This document shows positions 1 through 8,639 of a stretch of 64,000 nt of DNA, in pieces (position 1 is the first letter of the stretch; the number at the start of each line of letters is the position of its first letter). The DNA lies in the NCBI RefSeq assembly GCF_003843835.1, contig NZ_RKQL01000003.1, positions 62,001 to 126,000 on the forward strand, written 5' to 3'. The position numbers were made by a program, and so were the translations under genes. Under the pieces are notes generated by a model that was given only the letters and a program-made list of their open reading frames with translations, made no database searches and had not been told where the DNA came from. The stretch comes from Tibeticola sediminis. Lineage in GTDB: Bacteria > Pseudomonadota > Gammaproteobacteria > Burkholderiales > Burkholderiaceae_C.

Positions 1-404
1 GACAGGGCCGCGAGTTCGCGGCGCAGCAGCGCCACCTCATCGCGCAGCGCGCCGATCTCGCGCATGAGGTCGCGCTCGATCTGGCGTTCTTCGACCTCGA
101 CCTCCTCGTCGACGAAGATCGCCGAGAGCGAGGCCGTCGTCAGCGACAGGACGGCGAGCCCCAGCAGCACCACCGCCACCGAGAACAAACGCGAGGCGGG
201 CGTCGTCGGCACGATGTCCCCATAGCCCACCGTGGCTGCCGTCTCGAACGCCAGCCAAAGGCCATCGCTCAAGCTATGGACATGCGGGTCCAGCAGCCAA
301 AAGCCCACGCCGCCCAGGACGAGAATCGCCACAGCCAAGGCCAGGGAATACAGCAGGCCACGGCGCACCAAGCGCACACGACGCAGACGGTTCTGTTTGC
401 TCAT
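1..404 (-). CDS. Two-transmembrane potassium channel protein (C-terminus cut off by window edge)
   Basis: This is an inner-membrane ion channel of the two-helix (Ion_trans_2) type. The frame opens at ATG 404 and stays open to base 1, so only the first 134 residues are visible. A basic N-terminus is followed by TM1 (about 15-37), a pore helix, the potassium selectivity filter TVGYGD at residues 58-63, and TM2 (about 73-96). After that the chain becomes a charged, heptad-like Glu/Arg-rich helix (99-134), probably a cytoplasmic coiled coil that tetramerises the pore. The filter makes potassium selectivity a safe call; the gating ligand is unknown because the C-terminal domain is outside the window. 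It is divergent from srkA (ATG 446), and a CAAAAT hexamer lies 6 nt before its start. Confidence 0.85.
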   Translation of the reverse strand, partial: MSKQNRLRRVRLVRRGLLYSLALAVAILVLGGVGFWLLDPHVHSLSDGLWLAFETAATVGYGDIVPTTPASRLFSVAVVLLGLAVLSLTTASLSAIFVDEEVEVEERQIERDLMREIGALRDEVALLRRELAAL

Positions 405-445
405 CTAGCCATTTTGACGCAACCGAGGCCAGCGACAATGCCGGC

Positions 446-1528
446 ATGCCGCTCACTCCAAAGCCCCAACCGCCCGATGCCGCCGAGCCTCTAGACACCG
501 GCGGCGCCCCGCACCCGTACACGGCGCTCACGCCCGATCGCGTGCTCGACGCACTGGCCGCGGTGGGCTGCTACGGCGACGGCCGGCTCACCGCGCTCAA
601 TTCCTACGAAAACCGGGTCTATCAAGTCCATCTCGACGAGCCGGTGCTGGGCCACCGCGTCGTCGTCGCGAAGTTTTACCGGCCTGGGCGCTGGAGCCGA
701 GCGCAGATTCTCGAAGAGCACGCCTTTGCCACCGAGCTTTCCAAGGCCGAAGTGCCGGTGGTGGCGCCGATCGCGCTCGCCGGCCAGACGCTGCACCACC
801 ATGCGGGCTTCGACTTCACCCTCAGCCCCTGGCGCGGCGGGCGCGGGCCGGAGCTCGACGACTTCGAGGTGCTCGAGTGGATTGGCCGCTTCCTCGCCCG
901 GCTGCACCAGGTCGGCTCGGCGCGTCGCTTCGAAACACGCCCCGCCATCGACCTGCAGCGCTACGCGCTCGAACCCCGCGACTGGCTGCTGGCACACGAG
1001 GCGGTGCCGCTGGAGGTGCGCGGCGCCTGGCTCGAAGCCGTCAACCGCGCTATTTCTTTGATAGCTAAGCATGACGCTTTGATGCCGGCATACGACCCAA
1101 AAATGGCCCAAATCACGCGGATCCGCCTCCACGGCGACTGCCACCCAGGCAACATCCTCTGGACGCCTGCCGACCGCCCCGAGCCGGGCCCGCACTTCGT
1201 GGACCTCGACGACGCGCGCACCGGCCCAGCCGTGCAAGACCTTTGGATGCTGCTCTCGGGCGACCGACGCCAGCGCACCGCACAGCTCGGCGCGCTGCTC
1301 GACGGCTACACCGAACTGCGCGACTTCGACCGCCGCGAGCTCGCCCTGATCGAGCCGCTGCGCACCCTGCGCCTGATCCACTACAGCGCCTGGCTCGCCC
1401 GCCGCTGGCAAGACCCCATCTTCCCGATCAACTTTCCCTGGTTCGGCACGCCCGACTACTGGCGCGGCCAGATCGACACGCTGAATGAGCAGATCGAGGC
1501 CATGGAGGAACCGCCACTCGAGCCCTGA
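446..1528 (+). CDS. srkA: Stress response Ser/Thr kinase SrkA (YihE/RdoA family)
   Basis: SrkA is a cytoplasmic aminoglycoside-phosphotransferase-fold protein kinase that in E. coli protects against stress-induced death and is linked to the Cpx response. The 360-residue product carries the catalytic loop RLHGDCHPGNILW and the metal-binding DLDDARTGPAVQDLW, followed by the usual C-terminal helical region ending in PPLEP. It is about 30 residues longer than the E. coli protein. Part of that excess is a stretch just before RLHGDCHPGN encoded by a copy of the dispersed repeat at 1051-1115, which is read in frame without a stop. The start is ATG 446; there is no clear Shine-Dalgarno, but GACAAT at 434-439 ends 6 nt before the ATG, suggesting a leaderless message. 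Confidence 0.92.
   Translation: MPLTPKPQPPDAAEPLDTGGAPHPYTALTPDRVLDALAAVGCYGDGRLTALNSYENRVYQVHLDEPVLGHRVVVAKFYRPGRWSRAQILEEHAFATELSKAEVPVVAPIALAGQTLHHHAGFDFTLSPWRGGRGPELDDFEVLEWIGRFLARLHQVGSARRFETRPAIDLQRYALEPRDWLLAHEAVPLEVRGAWLEAVNRAISLIAKHDALMPAYDPKMAQITRIRLHGDCHPGNILWTPADRPEPGPHFVDLDDARTGPAVQDLWMLLSGDRRQRTAQLGALLDGYTELRDFDRRELALIEPLRTLRLIHYSAWLARRWQDPIFPINFPWFGTPDYWRGQIDTLNEQIEAMEEPPLEP
1051..1115 (+). repeat. Dispersed repeat copy a, inside srkA
   Basis: The segment has the layout of the repeat family in this window: a T-rich start, GATAGC, a spacer, a GCCGGCAT core and an A-rich end. It lies within the srkA coding region and is translated as about 20 residues (running from ISLIAKHD to MAQIT) that have no counterpart I recognise in E. 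coli SrkA. The core is GATGCCGGCAT rather than CACGCCGGCAT, so this copy is somewhat diverged. Confidence 0.6.
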
Positions 1529-1543
1529 CCCCAGCCGGCCGAC

Positions 1544-1587
1544 GTTTGATCTCCGTCAAACTCCAGCCCCTGCGCCGCGCGCATATT
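1544..1587 (+). promoter_or_regulatory. Fnr-type dyad with correctly spaced -10, upstream of rpoH
   Basis: GTTTGA and TCAAAC (1544-1549 and 1556-1561) form a perfect inverted repeat. Within it lies TTGAT-N4-GTCAA (1546-1559), one base from the Fnr consensus TTGAT-N4-ATCAA. A CATATT -10-like hexamer at 1582-1587 starts 22 nt after the box. This is the class II geometry in which the activator is centred near -41.5. It would drive a transcript with a long leader into rpoH. The spacing is observed; the regulator's identity is inferred. Confidence 0.5.
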
Positions 1588-1657
1588 GGCCTTGCGGACA
1601 CCTATGCCGAGGCACGCGACGCCCTCAATTCCCTACGAATCTTGGGAACTTTTTCGT

Positions 1658-1684
1658 TTAGCACTCGATCGAAGCGAGTGCTAA
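1658..1684 (+). promoter_or_regulatory. CIRCE element (HrcA operator) upstream of rpoH
   Basis: TTAGCACTC (1658-1666), a 9-nt spacer and GAGTGCTAA (1676-1684) match the CIRCE consensus TTAGCACTC-N9-GAGTGCTAA without a mismatch. CIRCE is the operator of the heat-shock repressor HrcA, usually found before groESL, dnaK or grpE. Here it lies 28 nt before the rpoH start codon, so HrcA would repress the sigma-32 gene itself. Confidence 0.93.
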
Positions 1685-1712
1685 TATGAACAACATACGG
1701 AGGAACCCCAAC

Positions 1713-2648
1713 ATGAACCCAACGGCCAACGCAACGACGCTTCCTGCACCAACCACCTGGAGCCAGGCGCTGACGATTCCGCCGTTGGGCAATCTCGACG
1801 CCTACATCACGGCCGTCAACCGCATGCCCATGCTGACGCCTGAGGAAGAGGTCAGCTATGCGCGCAAGCTACGCGACGAGGGCGACCTCGAAGCCGCCGC
1901 CAAGCTCGTGCTCTCGCACCTGCGGCTGGTCGTGGCGGTCTCGCGGCAGTACCTGGGCTATGGCTTGCCGCAAGCCGACCTGATTCAGGAAGGCAACGTC
2001 GGTCTGATGAAAGCCGTGCGCCGCTTCGACCCGGATCGTGGTGTGCGCCTCGTCAGCTACGCGCTGCACTGGATCAAAGCCGAGATTCACGAGTACATCC
2101 TGCGCAATTGGCGCATGGTCAAGCTCGCGACGACCAAGGCTCAGCGCAAGCTCTTCTTCAACTTGCGTTCGATGAAGCAAGGCTTCAAGGACGATGCCGA
2201 GCACGAGTCGCACCGCGAAACCCTCAGCACCCGCGAAATCGAGGCCATGGCCCGGGAACTCAAGGTCAAGCCCGAAGAAGTCGTGGAGATGGAGTCGCGC
2301 ATGGCAGGCGGTGACGTCGTGCTCGACCCGACCCCGGCCGCCGACGGCGAAGAGGCCTTCGGCCCGATCGCCTACTTGGCCGACACGCAAAACGAGCCGA
2401 CCGCCGTGCTCGAGGCGCAGCAGCGCGACGCGCTCGCGAGCGTTGGCTTGGCGAACGCCTTGGCCGCGCTCGACCCGCGCAGCCGCCGCATCGTCGAGCA
2501 GCGCTGGCTCAACGTCAAAGACGACGGCTCGGGCGGCATGACGCTGCATGAGCTGGCGGCGGAATTCGGCGTCAGCGCCGAGCGCATCCGCCAAATCGAG
2601 GCGGCGGCCATGAAGAAGATGCGCCAGTCGCTCGCCGCGTACGCCTGA
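1713..2648 (+). CDS. rpoH: RNA polymerase heat-shock sigma factor RpoH (sigma-32)
   Basis: RpoH directs RNA polymerase to heat-shock promoters. The 311-residue product has sigma region 2 (EEVSYARKLRDEGD through QADLIQEGNVGLMKAV and RFDPDRGVRLVSYALHWIKAEI), the RpoH box QRKLFFNLR that separates RpoH from other group 3 sigmas, and a C-terminal region 4 helix-turn-helix (LAAEFGVSAERIRQIE). I chose ATG 1713 because GGAGGA at 1699-1704 is 8 nt upstream; the in-frame ATG at 1686 has no such site and almost touches the CIRCE arm. Upstream lie a perfect CIRCE element and an Fnr-type dyad, pointing to dual HrcA and redox control. A strong hairpin terminator follows the gene. Confidence 0.96.
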   Translation: MNPTANATTLPAPTTWSQALTIPPLGNLDAYITAVNRMPMLTPEEEVSYARKLRDEGDLEAAAKLVLSHLRLVVAVSRQYLGYGLPQADLIQEGNVGLMKAVRRFDPDRGVRLVSYALHWIKAEIHEYILRNWRMVKLATTKAQRKLFFNLRSMKQGFKDDAEHESHRETLSTREIEAMARELKVKPEEVVEMESRMAGGDVVLDPTPAADGEEAFGPIAYLADTQNEPTAVLEAQQRDALASVGLANALAALDPRSRRIVEQRWLNVKDDGSGGMTLHELAAEFGVSAERIRQIEAAAMKKMRQSLAAYA

Positions 2649-2665
2649 TTCCACTCCGCTCCCCA

Positions 2666-2689
2666 ACCGGCCGCTTCTGCGGCCGGTTT
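2666..2689 (+). terminator. Hairpin terminator after rpoH
   Basis: A perfect 10-bp stem (AACCGGCCGC with GCGGCCGGTT) and a 4-nt loop lie 17 nt beyond the rpoH stop codon. The following T-run is short (TTTCACG), so it may be an inefficient factor-independent terminator. Confidence 0.65.
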
Positions 2690-2719
2690 CACGTTCACGG
2701 CGCCCCGATCCTCTGGCCT

Positions 2720-3745
2720 ATGCACCATCCAAATCGTTCAAACCACCCAGCCCGCTGCTTGAGCCGCCGCTCGCTGCTTGGCGCCCTCTCGGGCTGGTCC
2801 TTGCTGAGCCTATGGGCCACGCCGGCAACCCACGCTGCCCCCGCCGAACCCTGGCCCAGCCGGCCGTTGCGCCTCCTCGTGGGCTTTCCACCGGGCTCCT
2901 CGCCCGACCTGCTGGCGCGTGCGCTGGCCGAGCCGCTGGGCCGGCGACTCGGCCAAGCGGTCGTCGTCGAGAATCGGCCCGGCGCTTCGGGCAATTTGGC
3001 CGCGGCTGCCCTGGCTCAGGCGCGCGATGGCCACAGTTTTGGCATCCTCATCAACGGCAACCTGACCATCGCGCGGCAGCTCAACCCACAGTTGCCCTTC
3101 GACCCCGCACGCGACTTCACGCCGCTGAGCCTCCTCGCCACCGCCCCGCTGGTGCTGACCGCCGGACGCGACACGCCTGCGCTCACCGGGGCGGCCTTCC
3201 TCGCCGAAGCGCGCCGCGCGGGCGACCGCTGGAATTACGGCTCCCCGGGCGTGGGCACCCTCGCGCATCTCGGTATGGAATGGCTGCAGTCGCGCACCGG
3301 ACTGCGGGCCGTGCACATTCCCTACCCCGGCAATCCCCAGGTCGTCAGCGCCTTGCTGGCAGGGCAAATCCAGCTCGCCATGCTGCCGCCGGGACTCGCC
3401 ATGGCCCAGGCCAAGACAGCTCGGCTGCGCCCGCTCGCCGTCACCAGCAGTGGCCGCAGCACCCTCGCACCCGAGGTGCCCAGCCTTGCCGAATGGGGCG
3501 TGCGCGACTTGACGCTGGAGATCTGGAACGCCGCGGTCGCCCCGGCGGCCATGCCCCAGGCCTATGCTCAACGCCTGGCCAGCGCGCTCATCGACGTCGC
3601 GCGCACCCCCGAAATCCGGGCCACACTCTTTCAACAAGGCTGGCAGGTCGCGGCCACGGCCCCCGAAGGCCTCGCGCAGCGCATGCGGGCCGACACCGAA
3701 GTACTCGCCCGCATCATCGAGCGCGAGCACATTCGGCTCGAGTGA
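2720..3745 (+). CDS. Bug-family (TctC-like) periplasmic solute-binding protein
   Basis: Bug proteins are periplasmic binding proteins, hugely expanded in Burkholderiales, that capture carboxylates and aromatic or amino acids, either for tripartite tricarboxylate transporters or as orphan sensors. The 341-residue product starts with a Tat-like signal (LSRRSLLGAL) and a cleavage region near ATHAAPAEPWP. It then shows the family opening RPLRLLVGFPPGSSPD, the ENRPGASGN motif and the inter-domain LPFDPARDFTPLS. No tctA/tctB membrane genes are adjacent, so it is an orphan and its ligand cannot be assigned. It lies just beyond the rpoH terminator and faces ctaB tail to tail. Confidence 0.88.
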   Translation: MHHPNRSNHPARCLSRRSLLGALSGWSLLSLWATPATHAAPAEPWPSRPLRLLVGFPPGSSPDLLARALAEPLGRRLGQAVVVENRPGASGNLAAAALAQARDGHSFGILINGNLTIARQLNPQLPFDPARDFTPLSLLATAPLVLTAGRDTPALTGAAFLAEARRAGDRWNYGSPGVGTLAHLGMEWLQSRTGLRAVHIPYPGNPQVVSALLAGQIQLAMLPPGLAMAQAKTARLRPLAVTSSGRSTLAPEVPSLAEWGVRDLTLEIWNAAVAPAAMPQAYAQRLASALIDVARTPEIRATLFQQGWQVAATAPEGLAQRMRADTEVLARIIEREHIRLE

Positions 3746-3807
3746 GCTTTAGGCAACCCTGAATTCCTTCCCGCGATGGCGCGCGAGGGACTGGGTCTGC
3801 GTTGCCT

Positions 3808-4707
3808 CTACATCAGGTAGTGATCCAGCAGCAGCGCGAGAAACAGCAAGCTCAGGTGGATCAGCGAAAACCGAAACGTCTTGCGCGCCAGCGCATCGGA
3901 GTAGTTCCGCCACAGCGCCACCGCGTAGCCCACGAAACCGGCGTTGAGCACCACCGCCGCTGCCAGATAGAGCCAGGAACTCATGCCATAAGCAAACGGC
4001 AGCAGGCACGCCGCAAACAGCACCAGCGTGTAGAGCAGGATTTGCAGCCGCGTGAATTCGTTGCCGTGCGTCACCGGTAGCATGGGCAAGCCCGACTTGC
4101 GGTAGTCCTCGACCCGGTAGAGCGCAAGCGCCCAAAAATGCGGCGGCGTCCACAGAAAGATGATGAGAAACAAAATCATCGCCTCGGGGCCGACGTCCCC
4201 GGTCATCGCTGCCCAACCCAGCACCGGCGGCATGGCCCCGGAAGCGCCGCCGATGACGATGTTTTGCGGCGTCAGCGGCTTGAGCACCAGCGTGTAAATC
4301 ACGGCGTAGCCAACGAACGTCGCCAGCGTGAGCCACATCGTCAAGGGATTGACCCAGACATAGAGCACCCAGGATCCCAGCGCGCAGAGCACGGCCGAAA
4401 AAACCAGCGCCTGAGTGTTGCTCAACTCCCCGCGCGCCGTCGGTCGCCACGAGGTGCGGCGCATGCGGGCGTCGATGCTTTTCTCGACCAGACAATTGAA
4501 GGCGGCAGCCGCGCCCGCCACCAGCCAGATGCCCACCGAGGCGACCAGCATGCGCTGAAACTGGGCAGCGCTGGGCATTCCGGGAACGGCGAGAACCATG
4601 CCGATGAGGGCACAAAAGACGATCAACTGCACGACGCGCGGCTTGGTCAGCGCGTAATACTGTCGAACGACGGACAGTGCGGGAGAGGCGGTAGCAAGGG
4701 TGCTCAT
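3808..4707 (-). CDS. ctaB: Protoheme IX farnesyltransferase (heme O synthase)
   Basis: CtaB is an integral membrane UbiA-family prenyltransferase that adds farnesyl to heme b to give heme O, the first step towards heme A for the aa3/caa3 oxidase encoded nearby. The 299-residue product has about nine membrane segments. The conserved [17 protein letters not shown] is near the N-terminus, [15 protein letters not shown] is the first Asp-rich substrate loop, and [12 protein letters not shown] follows the second. Its ATG (4707) overlaps the ctaA stop by 4 nt, so the two are translationally coupled. It is the last gene of SURF1-SCO-like-ctaA-ctaB. Confidence 0.97.
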   Translation of the reverse strand: MSTLATASPALSVVRQYYALTKPRVVQLIVFCALIGMVLAVPGMPSAAQFQRMLVASVGIWLVAGAAAAFNCLVEKSIDARMRRTSWRPTARGELSNTQALVFSAVLCALGSWVLYVWVNPLTMWLTLATFVGYAVIYTLVLKPLTPQNIVIGGASGAMPPVLGWAAMTGDVGPEAMILFLIIFLWTPPHFWALALYRVEDYRKSGLPMLPVTHGNEFTRLQILLYTLVLFAACLLPFAYGMSSWLYLAAAVVLNAGFVGYAVALWRNYSDALARKTFRFSLIHLSLLFLALLLDHYLM

Positions 4708-5855
4708 GCGGGCAAATTCGAGGGGTGCAAGGCGGCGCTGCGCGCGCTCGCGAACTGAGGTTCGGGCCGGGCGAGATGGAAGGCGAGCAAAGCCACCAGG
4801 GCAGCTGCACCCCCGGTGTGCGCCACGGCCGCCAGCAGCGGCCAGCCCAGCACCACATTCGACAAACCCGTGAGCAACTGCCAGAGTCCGAGCAGCGCCA
4901 GCCCCTTGGCCAGCCGCGGCTCACGGTCGGTGCGATACAGCCAAAACGCCATGCCCCAGAGCAGCAGCAGCAGCGCGTAGGCGTACAAGCGATGCACGTA
5001 GTGAATGGCCGTCAGCGCGGCGAATGAAATCGGCTCACCGGCAGCGGTAAGCCCCAACGGCCGCCAAACCGAAAAACCCTCAGAGAAATTCATCGCCGGC
5101 CACCAACTGCCCTGGCAGCGCGGAAATTCCGAGCAGGCCAAAACCGCGTAATTCGTGCTCGTCCACCCGCCCAAGGCGACCTGAAACACGACCAGGCCCA
5201 ACAACAACGCGGCCGCGCGCCGCTGGCTCGGTCGCCAGCGATGCGGCATTCCTGCGGCGGCCAGCGGCGCCAGCTGCGCCCACTGGGCCGCCAGCAAGGC
5301 CAGCAGCCCTACCCCACCGAGCAAGTGCGCCGTCACGATCGCGGGAAACAGCTTCATCGTGACCGTCAGGGCGCCAAACGCCCCCTGAGCCAAAACCCAC
5401 AGCAGCGTCAACCCGGCCCAACGCAGCCCTCCGGGCCCCTCATCCAATGCGGAGCGCCAACGCCAGCGCAGCGCCAGCAGCGCGACGATGAGCGCACCCA
5501 CGCCGGTCGCCAGGTAGCGATGCACCATCTCGATCCAGGCCTTGCCATGGGTCACGGGCCCGGTCGGCATGACCGCCTGCTCGGCTTCGATCGCCGCGCG
5601 CGCCCCGATCGGGCTGCTGTGGCCATAGCAGCCGGGCCAGTCCGGGCAGCCCAGCCCGGAATCGGTGAGCCGCGTAAAGGCGCCGAACAAGACCAGATCG
5701 AAGGTCAGAAAAACGGTCAGAACCGTCAAGGCCGCCAGGCGGTCCCGCGGCTCCGCCCAGCGCTGGCGCCATAGCGTCCAGCCGAGCAATGGAGTGGCCA
5801 CGGCGGCACCCACGAGCAGCAACTGCAGCAGCGGCGAGAGGTCGACGAGCGCCAT
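4704..5855 (-). CDS. ctaA: Heme A synthase (CtaA/COX15)
   Basis: CtaA oxidises the C8 methyl of heme O to a formyl group, making heme A. The 383-residue membrane protein has eight predicted helices in two four-helix halves. Conserved features include [33 protein letters not shown] and the second-half HYVHRLYAY, whose His residues bind heme. [14 protein letters not shown] supplies the paired cysteines of the second extracellular loop. Its stop overlaps the ctaB start. It sits 18 nt downstream of the SCO-like gene. Confidence 0.96.
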   Translation of the reverse strand: MALVDLSPLLQLLLVGAAVATPLLGWTLWRQRWAEPRDRLAALTVLTVFLTFDLVLFGAFTRLTDSGLGCPDWPGCYGHSSPIGARAAIEAEQAVMPTGPVTHGKAWIEMVHRYLATGVGALIVALLALRWRWRSALDEGPGGLRWAGLTLLWVLAQGAFGALTVTMKLFPAIVTAHLLGGVGLLALLAAQWAQLAPLAAAGMPHRWRPSQRRAAALLLGLVVFQVALGGWTSTNYAVLACSEFPRCQGSWWPAMNFSEGFSVWRPLGLTAAGEPISFAALTAIHYVHRLYAYALLLLLWGMAFWLYRTDREPRLAKGLALLGLWQLLTGLSNVVLGWPLLAAVAHTGGAAALVALLAFHLARPEPQFASARSAALHPSNLPA

Positions 5856-5873
5856 GATCGTGCCCCGGCTTCG

Positions 5874-6611
5874 TCAGTGCTGCGCCGGCGTGGGCCGACC
5901 CGGCTGGTCCCAGGACGCGGAGGCGCGCAGCAGCCGTTCCAGATCGCGACGCGCCTTGGTGGCGCTGGCGAGGTCCAGCCCCGCCGGAAAACGCATCATC
6001 CAGTTCCCGAGCGGGTCGACCAAGTAGAGATGATCCTCGAGCGCATGTCCGGGCGCAGGCTCGAGCCAGCGGCTGAGCACATCGGCCGGAACCCGCAGCA
6101 CGGTCGCCTGCGCCAACGCCGGCAACAGCGCTGGCGGCACTTCACCCTCGTCGCTGATCAGCCACACACGGTCGACGCGGTCCTTGTCCTTGCCGAGCGC
6201 TTCGCGCAGCTGCCGCTGCAGGTAGAGCTTGTCCTGACACGCGCGGTCGCAGCCCGCCGGCGCCACCACCAGCAGCAACCACTGCCCTTTGAGGCTGCGC
6301 AGGTCCACCGGCGTTCCATCGAGCCCCCGCGCGACCCAGGCCGGCAGCGGCCGCTGCGGCTCGATGATGTCCCCGTAGTTCCGCCGGCCTTCAGGGCGAA
6401 ACACGTAATACGTCAGGTAAGACGCGATCACCGGCGCCGCGCAGACCAGAAAGAGCAACAACATCTGGAGCCGCCCACGGCGGATCAAAGCGGGGTCGGC
6501 CCCGACAGCGCCGGGCGGCAGACTCAGCGGAACTTCATGAACCGTCAGGCCGAGAGGCTCGTCAGTCCTGGTTGCGGAGGGAGCGGAAGCGGACAATTTG
6601 GAATCCCACAT
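5874..6611 (-). CDS. Membrane-anchored SCO1/SenC-like protein of the cox cluster
   Basis: The 245-residue product has one membrane helix (about residues 49-69: MLLLFLVCAAPVIASYLTYY) followed by a periplasmic thioredoxin-like domain. GQWLLLVVAPAGCDRACQDK holds two cysteines spaced CxxxC, the copper-binding and redox motif of SCO proteins; the distal His of SCO1 is not obvious. The position between SURF1 and ctaA, as in many Burkholderiales, supports a role in oxidase assembly. The ATG at 6611 overlaps the SURF1 gene by 50 nt and has no convincing ribosome site, so translation may begin further in. Confidence 0.75.
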   Translation of the reverse strand: MWDSKLSASAPSATRTDEPLGLTVHEVPLSLPPGAVGADPALIRRGRLQMLLLFLVCAAPVIASYLTYYVFRPEGRRNYGDIIEPQRPLPAWVARGLDGTPVDLRSLKGQWLLLVVAPAGCDRACQDKLYLQRQLREALGKDKDRVDRVWLISDEGEVPPALLPALAQATVLRVPADVLSRWLEPAPGHALEDHLYLVDPLGNWMMRFPAGLDLASATKARRDLERLLRASASWDQPGRPTPAQH

Positions 6612-7293
6612 AGAGAATGAAAATCAAGCCCGAGAGCGCAAACCACTGCGCGGCATAGCCATAGTTGCGCTCGGCGCCGACCGCCGGTGTCGGCCAGTCC
6701 CGGCGCAGCCCATCTGCCGGCGCAGGATCGGTCTGCAAGACCGCGAAATCCACGAGCGGCAAGTGCGTCTCCTGACGAAAACCAGCGATGTCCAGATTCT
6801 GCCGGATCGCCCCTGAGGGCGCGGATCCGAGTTCGTATAGCCGCGGAATCCGCGGGACGACGCGACCGACGACCGTGACGTCCCCTTCGGGCGTCGGGAT
6901 CCGGGGCAAAGCCTGACGGTCGCGAAAGTCCCGCGGCGCCCATCCGCGGACGACCAAAACCGCGACCCCGCCGTTTCGGGTCGGCACTTCGAGCGGCGTG
7001 ACCAGTTCGAAGCCCGGCCGCCCGTCGCGCTGTCGGTTATCGAGATAGACCGTGTAGCCCGTGAGCCAACGGCCCTGCAAGCGCACCCGCCGGCCGGTCG
7101 ATTCGCGGCCCTCGAGGGCCTCCTCGAGGGTCAGTTCCGGCAAGCGATCGGCTTCTGCCTGGCGCGCGGCCAGTGCCTCGCGTTCGTGCGCCCGCGAGAG
7201 TTGCCACACTCCCAAGCCGAGCGTGAGGGCAAAGCCGAATACCGCCGCCGCGGTGAGCAGCCAATCGCGTCTGGCGCGCAGCTTGGTTTTCAA
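6562..7293 (-). CDS. SURF1 family cytochrome oxidase assembly protein
   Basis: SURF1 proteins bind heme A and help insert it into subunit I. The 243-residue product has the family architecture: an N-terminal helix (WLLTAAAVFGFALTLGLGVWQL), a periplasmic domain with GRWLTGYTVYLDNRQRDGRPGF and VVRGWAPRDFRDR, and a C-terminal helix with NYGYAAQWFALSG. I place the start at TTG 7293, 5 residues before RRDWLL, because GGGGA lies 7 nt upstream and a longer frame would run through the divergent small gene. The start codons of the two divergent genes are only about 15 bp apart. Confidence 0.9.
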   Translation of the reverse strand: MKTKLRARRDWLLTAAAVFGFALTLGLGVWQLSRAHEREALAARQAEADRLPELTLEEALEGRESTGRRVRLQGRWLTGYTVYLDNRQRDGRPGFELVTPLEVPTRNGGVAVLVVRGWAPRDFRDRQALPRIPTPEGDVTVVGRVVPRIPRLYELGSAPSGAIRQNLDIAGFRQETHLPLVDFAVLQTDPAPADGLRRDWPTPAVGAERNYGYAAQWFALSGLIFILYVGFQIVRFRSLRNQD

Positions 7294-7308
7294 TCGATAA
7301 TCCCCAGC

Positions 7309-7533
7309 ATGAACATCTTGGTTCCGCTCGCTTTCGCCGCAATTCTCGCCAGCCTGGGCGCCGCGCTGTATTTCATGCTCAAGCGCAGCGGGGGCGACGA
7401 ACAAGCGCGCTCGCGCAACATGGCGCGGGCGCTGGCATTTCGCGTCGGGTTCTCCGTTGCGCTGTTTCTCTGCATCTTGGCCGCATGGAAGTTGGGCTGG
7501 ATCCAGCCGACCGGGATTCCCGCTGGGAAGTAA
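7309..7533 (+). CDS. Small twin-transmembrane protein (DUF2909 type)
   Basis: The 74-residue product consists of two membrane helices (about 3-21 and 45-64) joined by a basic loop with SGGDEQARSRNMARAL. It resembles DUF2909 proteins that recur beside cox clusters in Burkholderiales; no biochemical role is known to me. GATAAT at 7296-7301 ends 7 nt before ATG 7309 and no Shine-Dalgarno is present, so a leaderless message is likely. A bidirectional terminator closes the gene. Confidence 0.8.
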   Translation: MNILVPLAFAAILASLGAALYFMLKRSGGDEQARSRNMARALAFRVGFSVALFLCILAAWKLGWIQPTGIPAGK

Positions 7534-7544
7534 ACCAGAGCCGA

Positions 7545-7572
7545 CAAAAAAGCGCCTTGCGGCGCTTTTTTG
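7545..7572. terminator. Bidirectional factor-independent terminator
   Basis: AAAAAAGCGCC and GGCGCTTTTTT form a GC-rich stem flanked by A and T runs, with a 4-nt loop. It ends the small plus-strand gene and would equally stop minus-strand transcription coming out of ctaE, separating the ctaE part of the cluster from SURF1. Confidence 0.9.
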
Positions 7573-7682
7573 TTGGGCCATGCTCTGAGGCAGCGCTGAA
7601 CAGGTCCCTCGCGCGCCGCGCATCCCATCCCGCAGCTGGGCGCGCGCCATCACGGAAACTTATCCAGCCTTGCCCTGAGCGA

Positions 7683-8564
7683 TCACATCCAGTAGACCAG
7701 GATGTAGAGACCCAACCAGACCACGTCGACGAAGTGCCAATACCAAGCCGCGCCTTCGAAGCCGAAATGGCGCTGCGGCGTGAAATGCCCCTTCATCAGC
7801 CGCAACGTGATGAACAGCAGCATCAACATGCCGACGAACACGTGAAAGCCATGGAAGCCCGTGAGCATGAAGAAGGTCGAGCCATAAATGCCCGACGAGA
7901 GCTTCAGGTTCATCTCGGTGTAGGCATGGAAATACTCATAGCCTTGCACCCCCAGGAAGATCGCGCCGAGGAGCACGGTCATCCACATAAAGGCGATCGT
8001 CTTCGTGCGCTGCCCTGCCTGCAGTGCATGGTGTGCGATCGTCAAGGTCACGCCCGAGGTGAGCAGCAAGGCGGTGTTGATCGTCGGCAGCCAGAACGGA
8101 CCCATGGCCTGGAAGGGTTCGACCGTGCCGGCGGGCGAAGTCGTCGCCCCCGGGACGACCGACGGCCATGCCGGCTTGAAATCAGGCCACAGCAAGGCGT
8201 TGTCGAGGCTGCCCAACGCCGGCACCGAATGGGTCCGAGCCCACCAGAGCGCGGTGAAGAACGCGCCGAAGAACATCACCTCCGAAAAGATGAACCAGCT
8301 CATGCTCCAGCGGAAAGAGAGATCGACTTTTCGGCTGTAGAGACCGCCTTCGCTTTCGTGAATCGCGTCACTGAACCACTGGTAGAGCACGAAAAGCCAC
8401 CAAGCCAAACCCGCGAACAAGACGAACTTGCCCCAGTCGGCGCCATTGATCCATTGCGCCGCGCCGTAGATGACGAAAAGAAGGCCGGCGGCGGCCATCA
8501 CCGGATGCCGCGATGGACCGGGGACGTAGTAGTACGGCGTCGCGCCTTGGGCATGGGTACTCAT
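7683..8564 (-). CDS. ctaE: Cytochrome c oxidase subunit III
   Basis: Subunit III is a seven-helix membrane subunit that stabilises the active site and guides proton uptake in aa3-type oxidases. The 293-residue product shows the family signature WARTHSVPALG, a helix rich in conserved Phe (SEVMFFGAFFTALWW), and the C-terminal FHGFHVFVGMLML and WHFVDVVWLGLYILVYW. It is the last gene of the run DUF2244-ctaC-ctaD-peptide-ctaG-DUF2970-ctaE. The 75 nt between it and the DUF2970 gene hold no other feature I can see. Confidence 0.97.
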   Translation of the reverse strand: MSTHAQGATPYYYVPGPSRHPVMAAAGLLFVIYGAAQWINGADWGKFVLFAGLAWWLFVLYQWFSDAIHESEGGLYSRKVDLSFRWSMSWFIFSEVMFFGAFFTALWWARTHSVPALGSLDNALLWPDFKPAWPSVVPGATTSPAGTVEPFQAMGPFWLPTINTALLLTSGVTLTIAHHALQAGQRTKTIAFMWMTVLLGAIFLGVQGYEYFHAYTEMNLKLSSGIYGSTFFMLTGFHGFHVFVGMLMLLFITLRLMKGHFTPQRHFGFEGAAWYWHFVDVVWLGLYILVYWM

Positions 8565-8639
8565 GGGTGCTCCTGATGAATCATGGATAGAAAAACGAAT
8601 GGCCGAACGCAGTAGGCAGATTTCAGAGGTCGCTGGCCC

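Noticed and set aside
7293-7653. N-terminal extension of SURF1 to base 7653
   Set aside because: The extension would run antisense through the small DUF2909 gene and a terminator, and it has no signal or SURF1 similarity.
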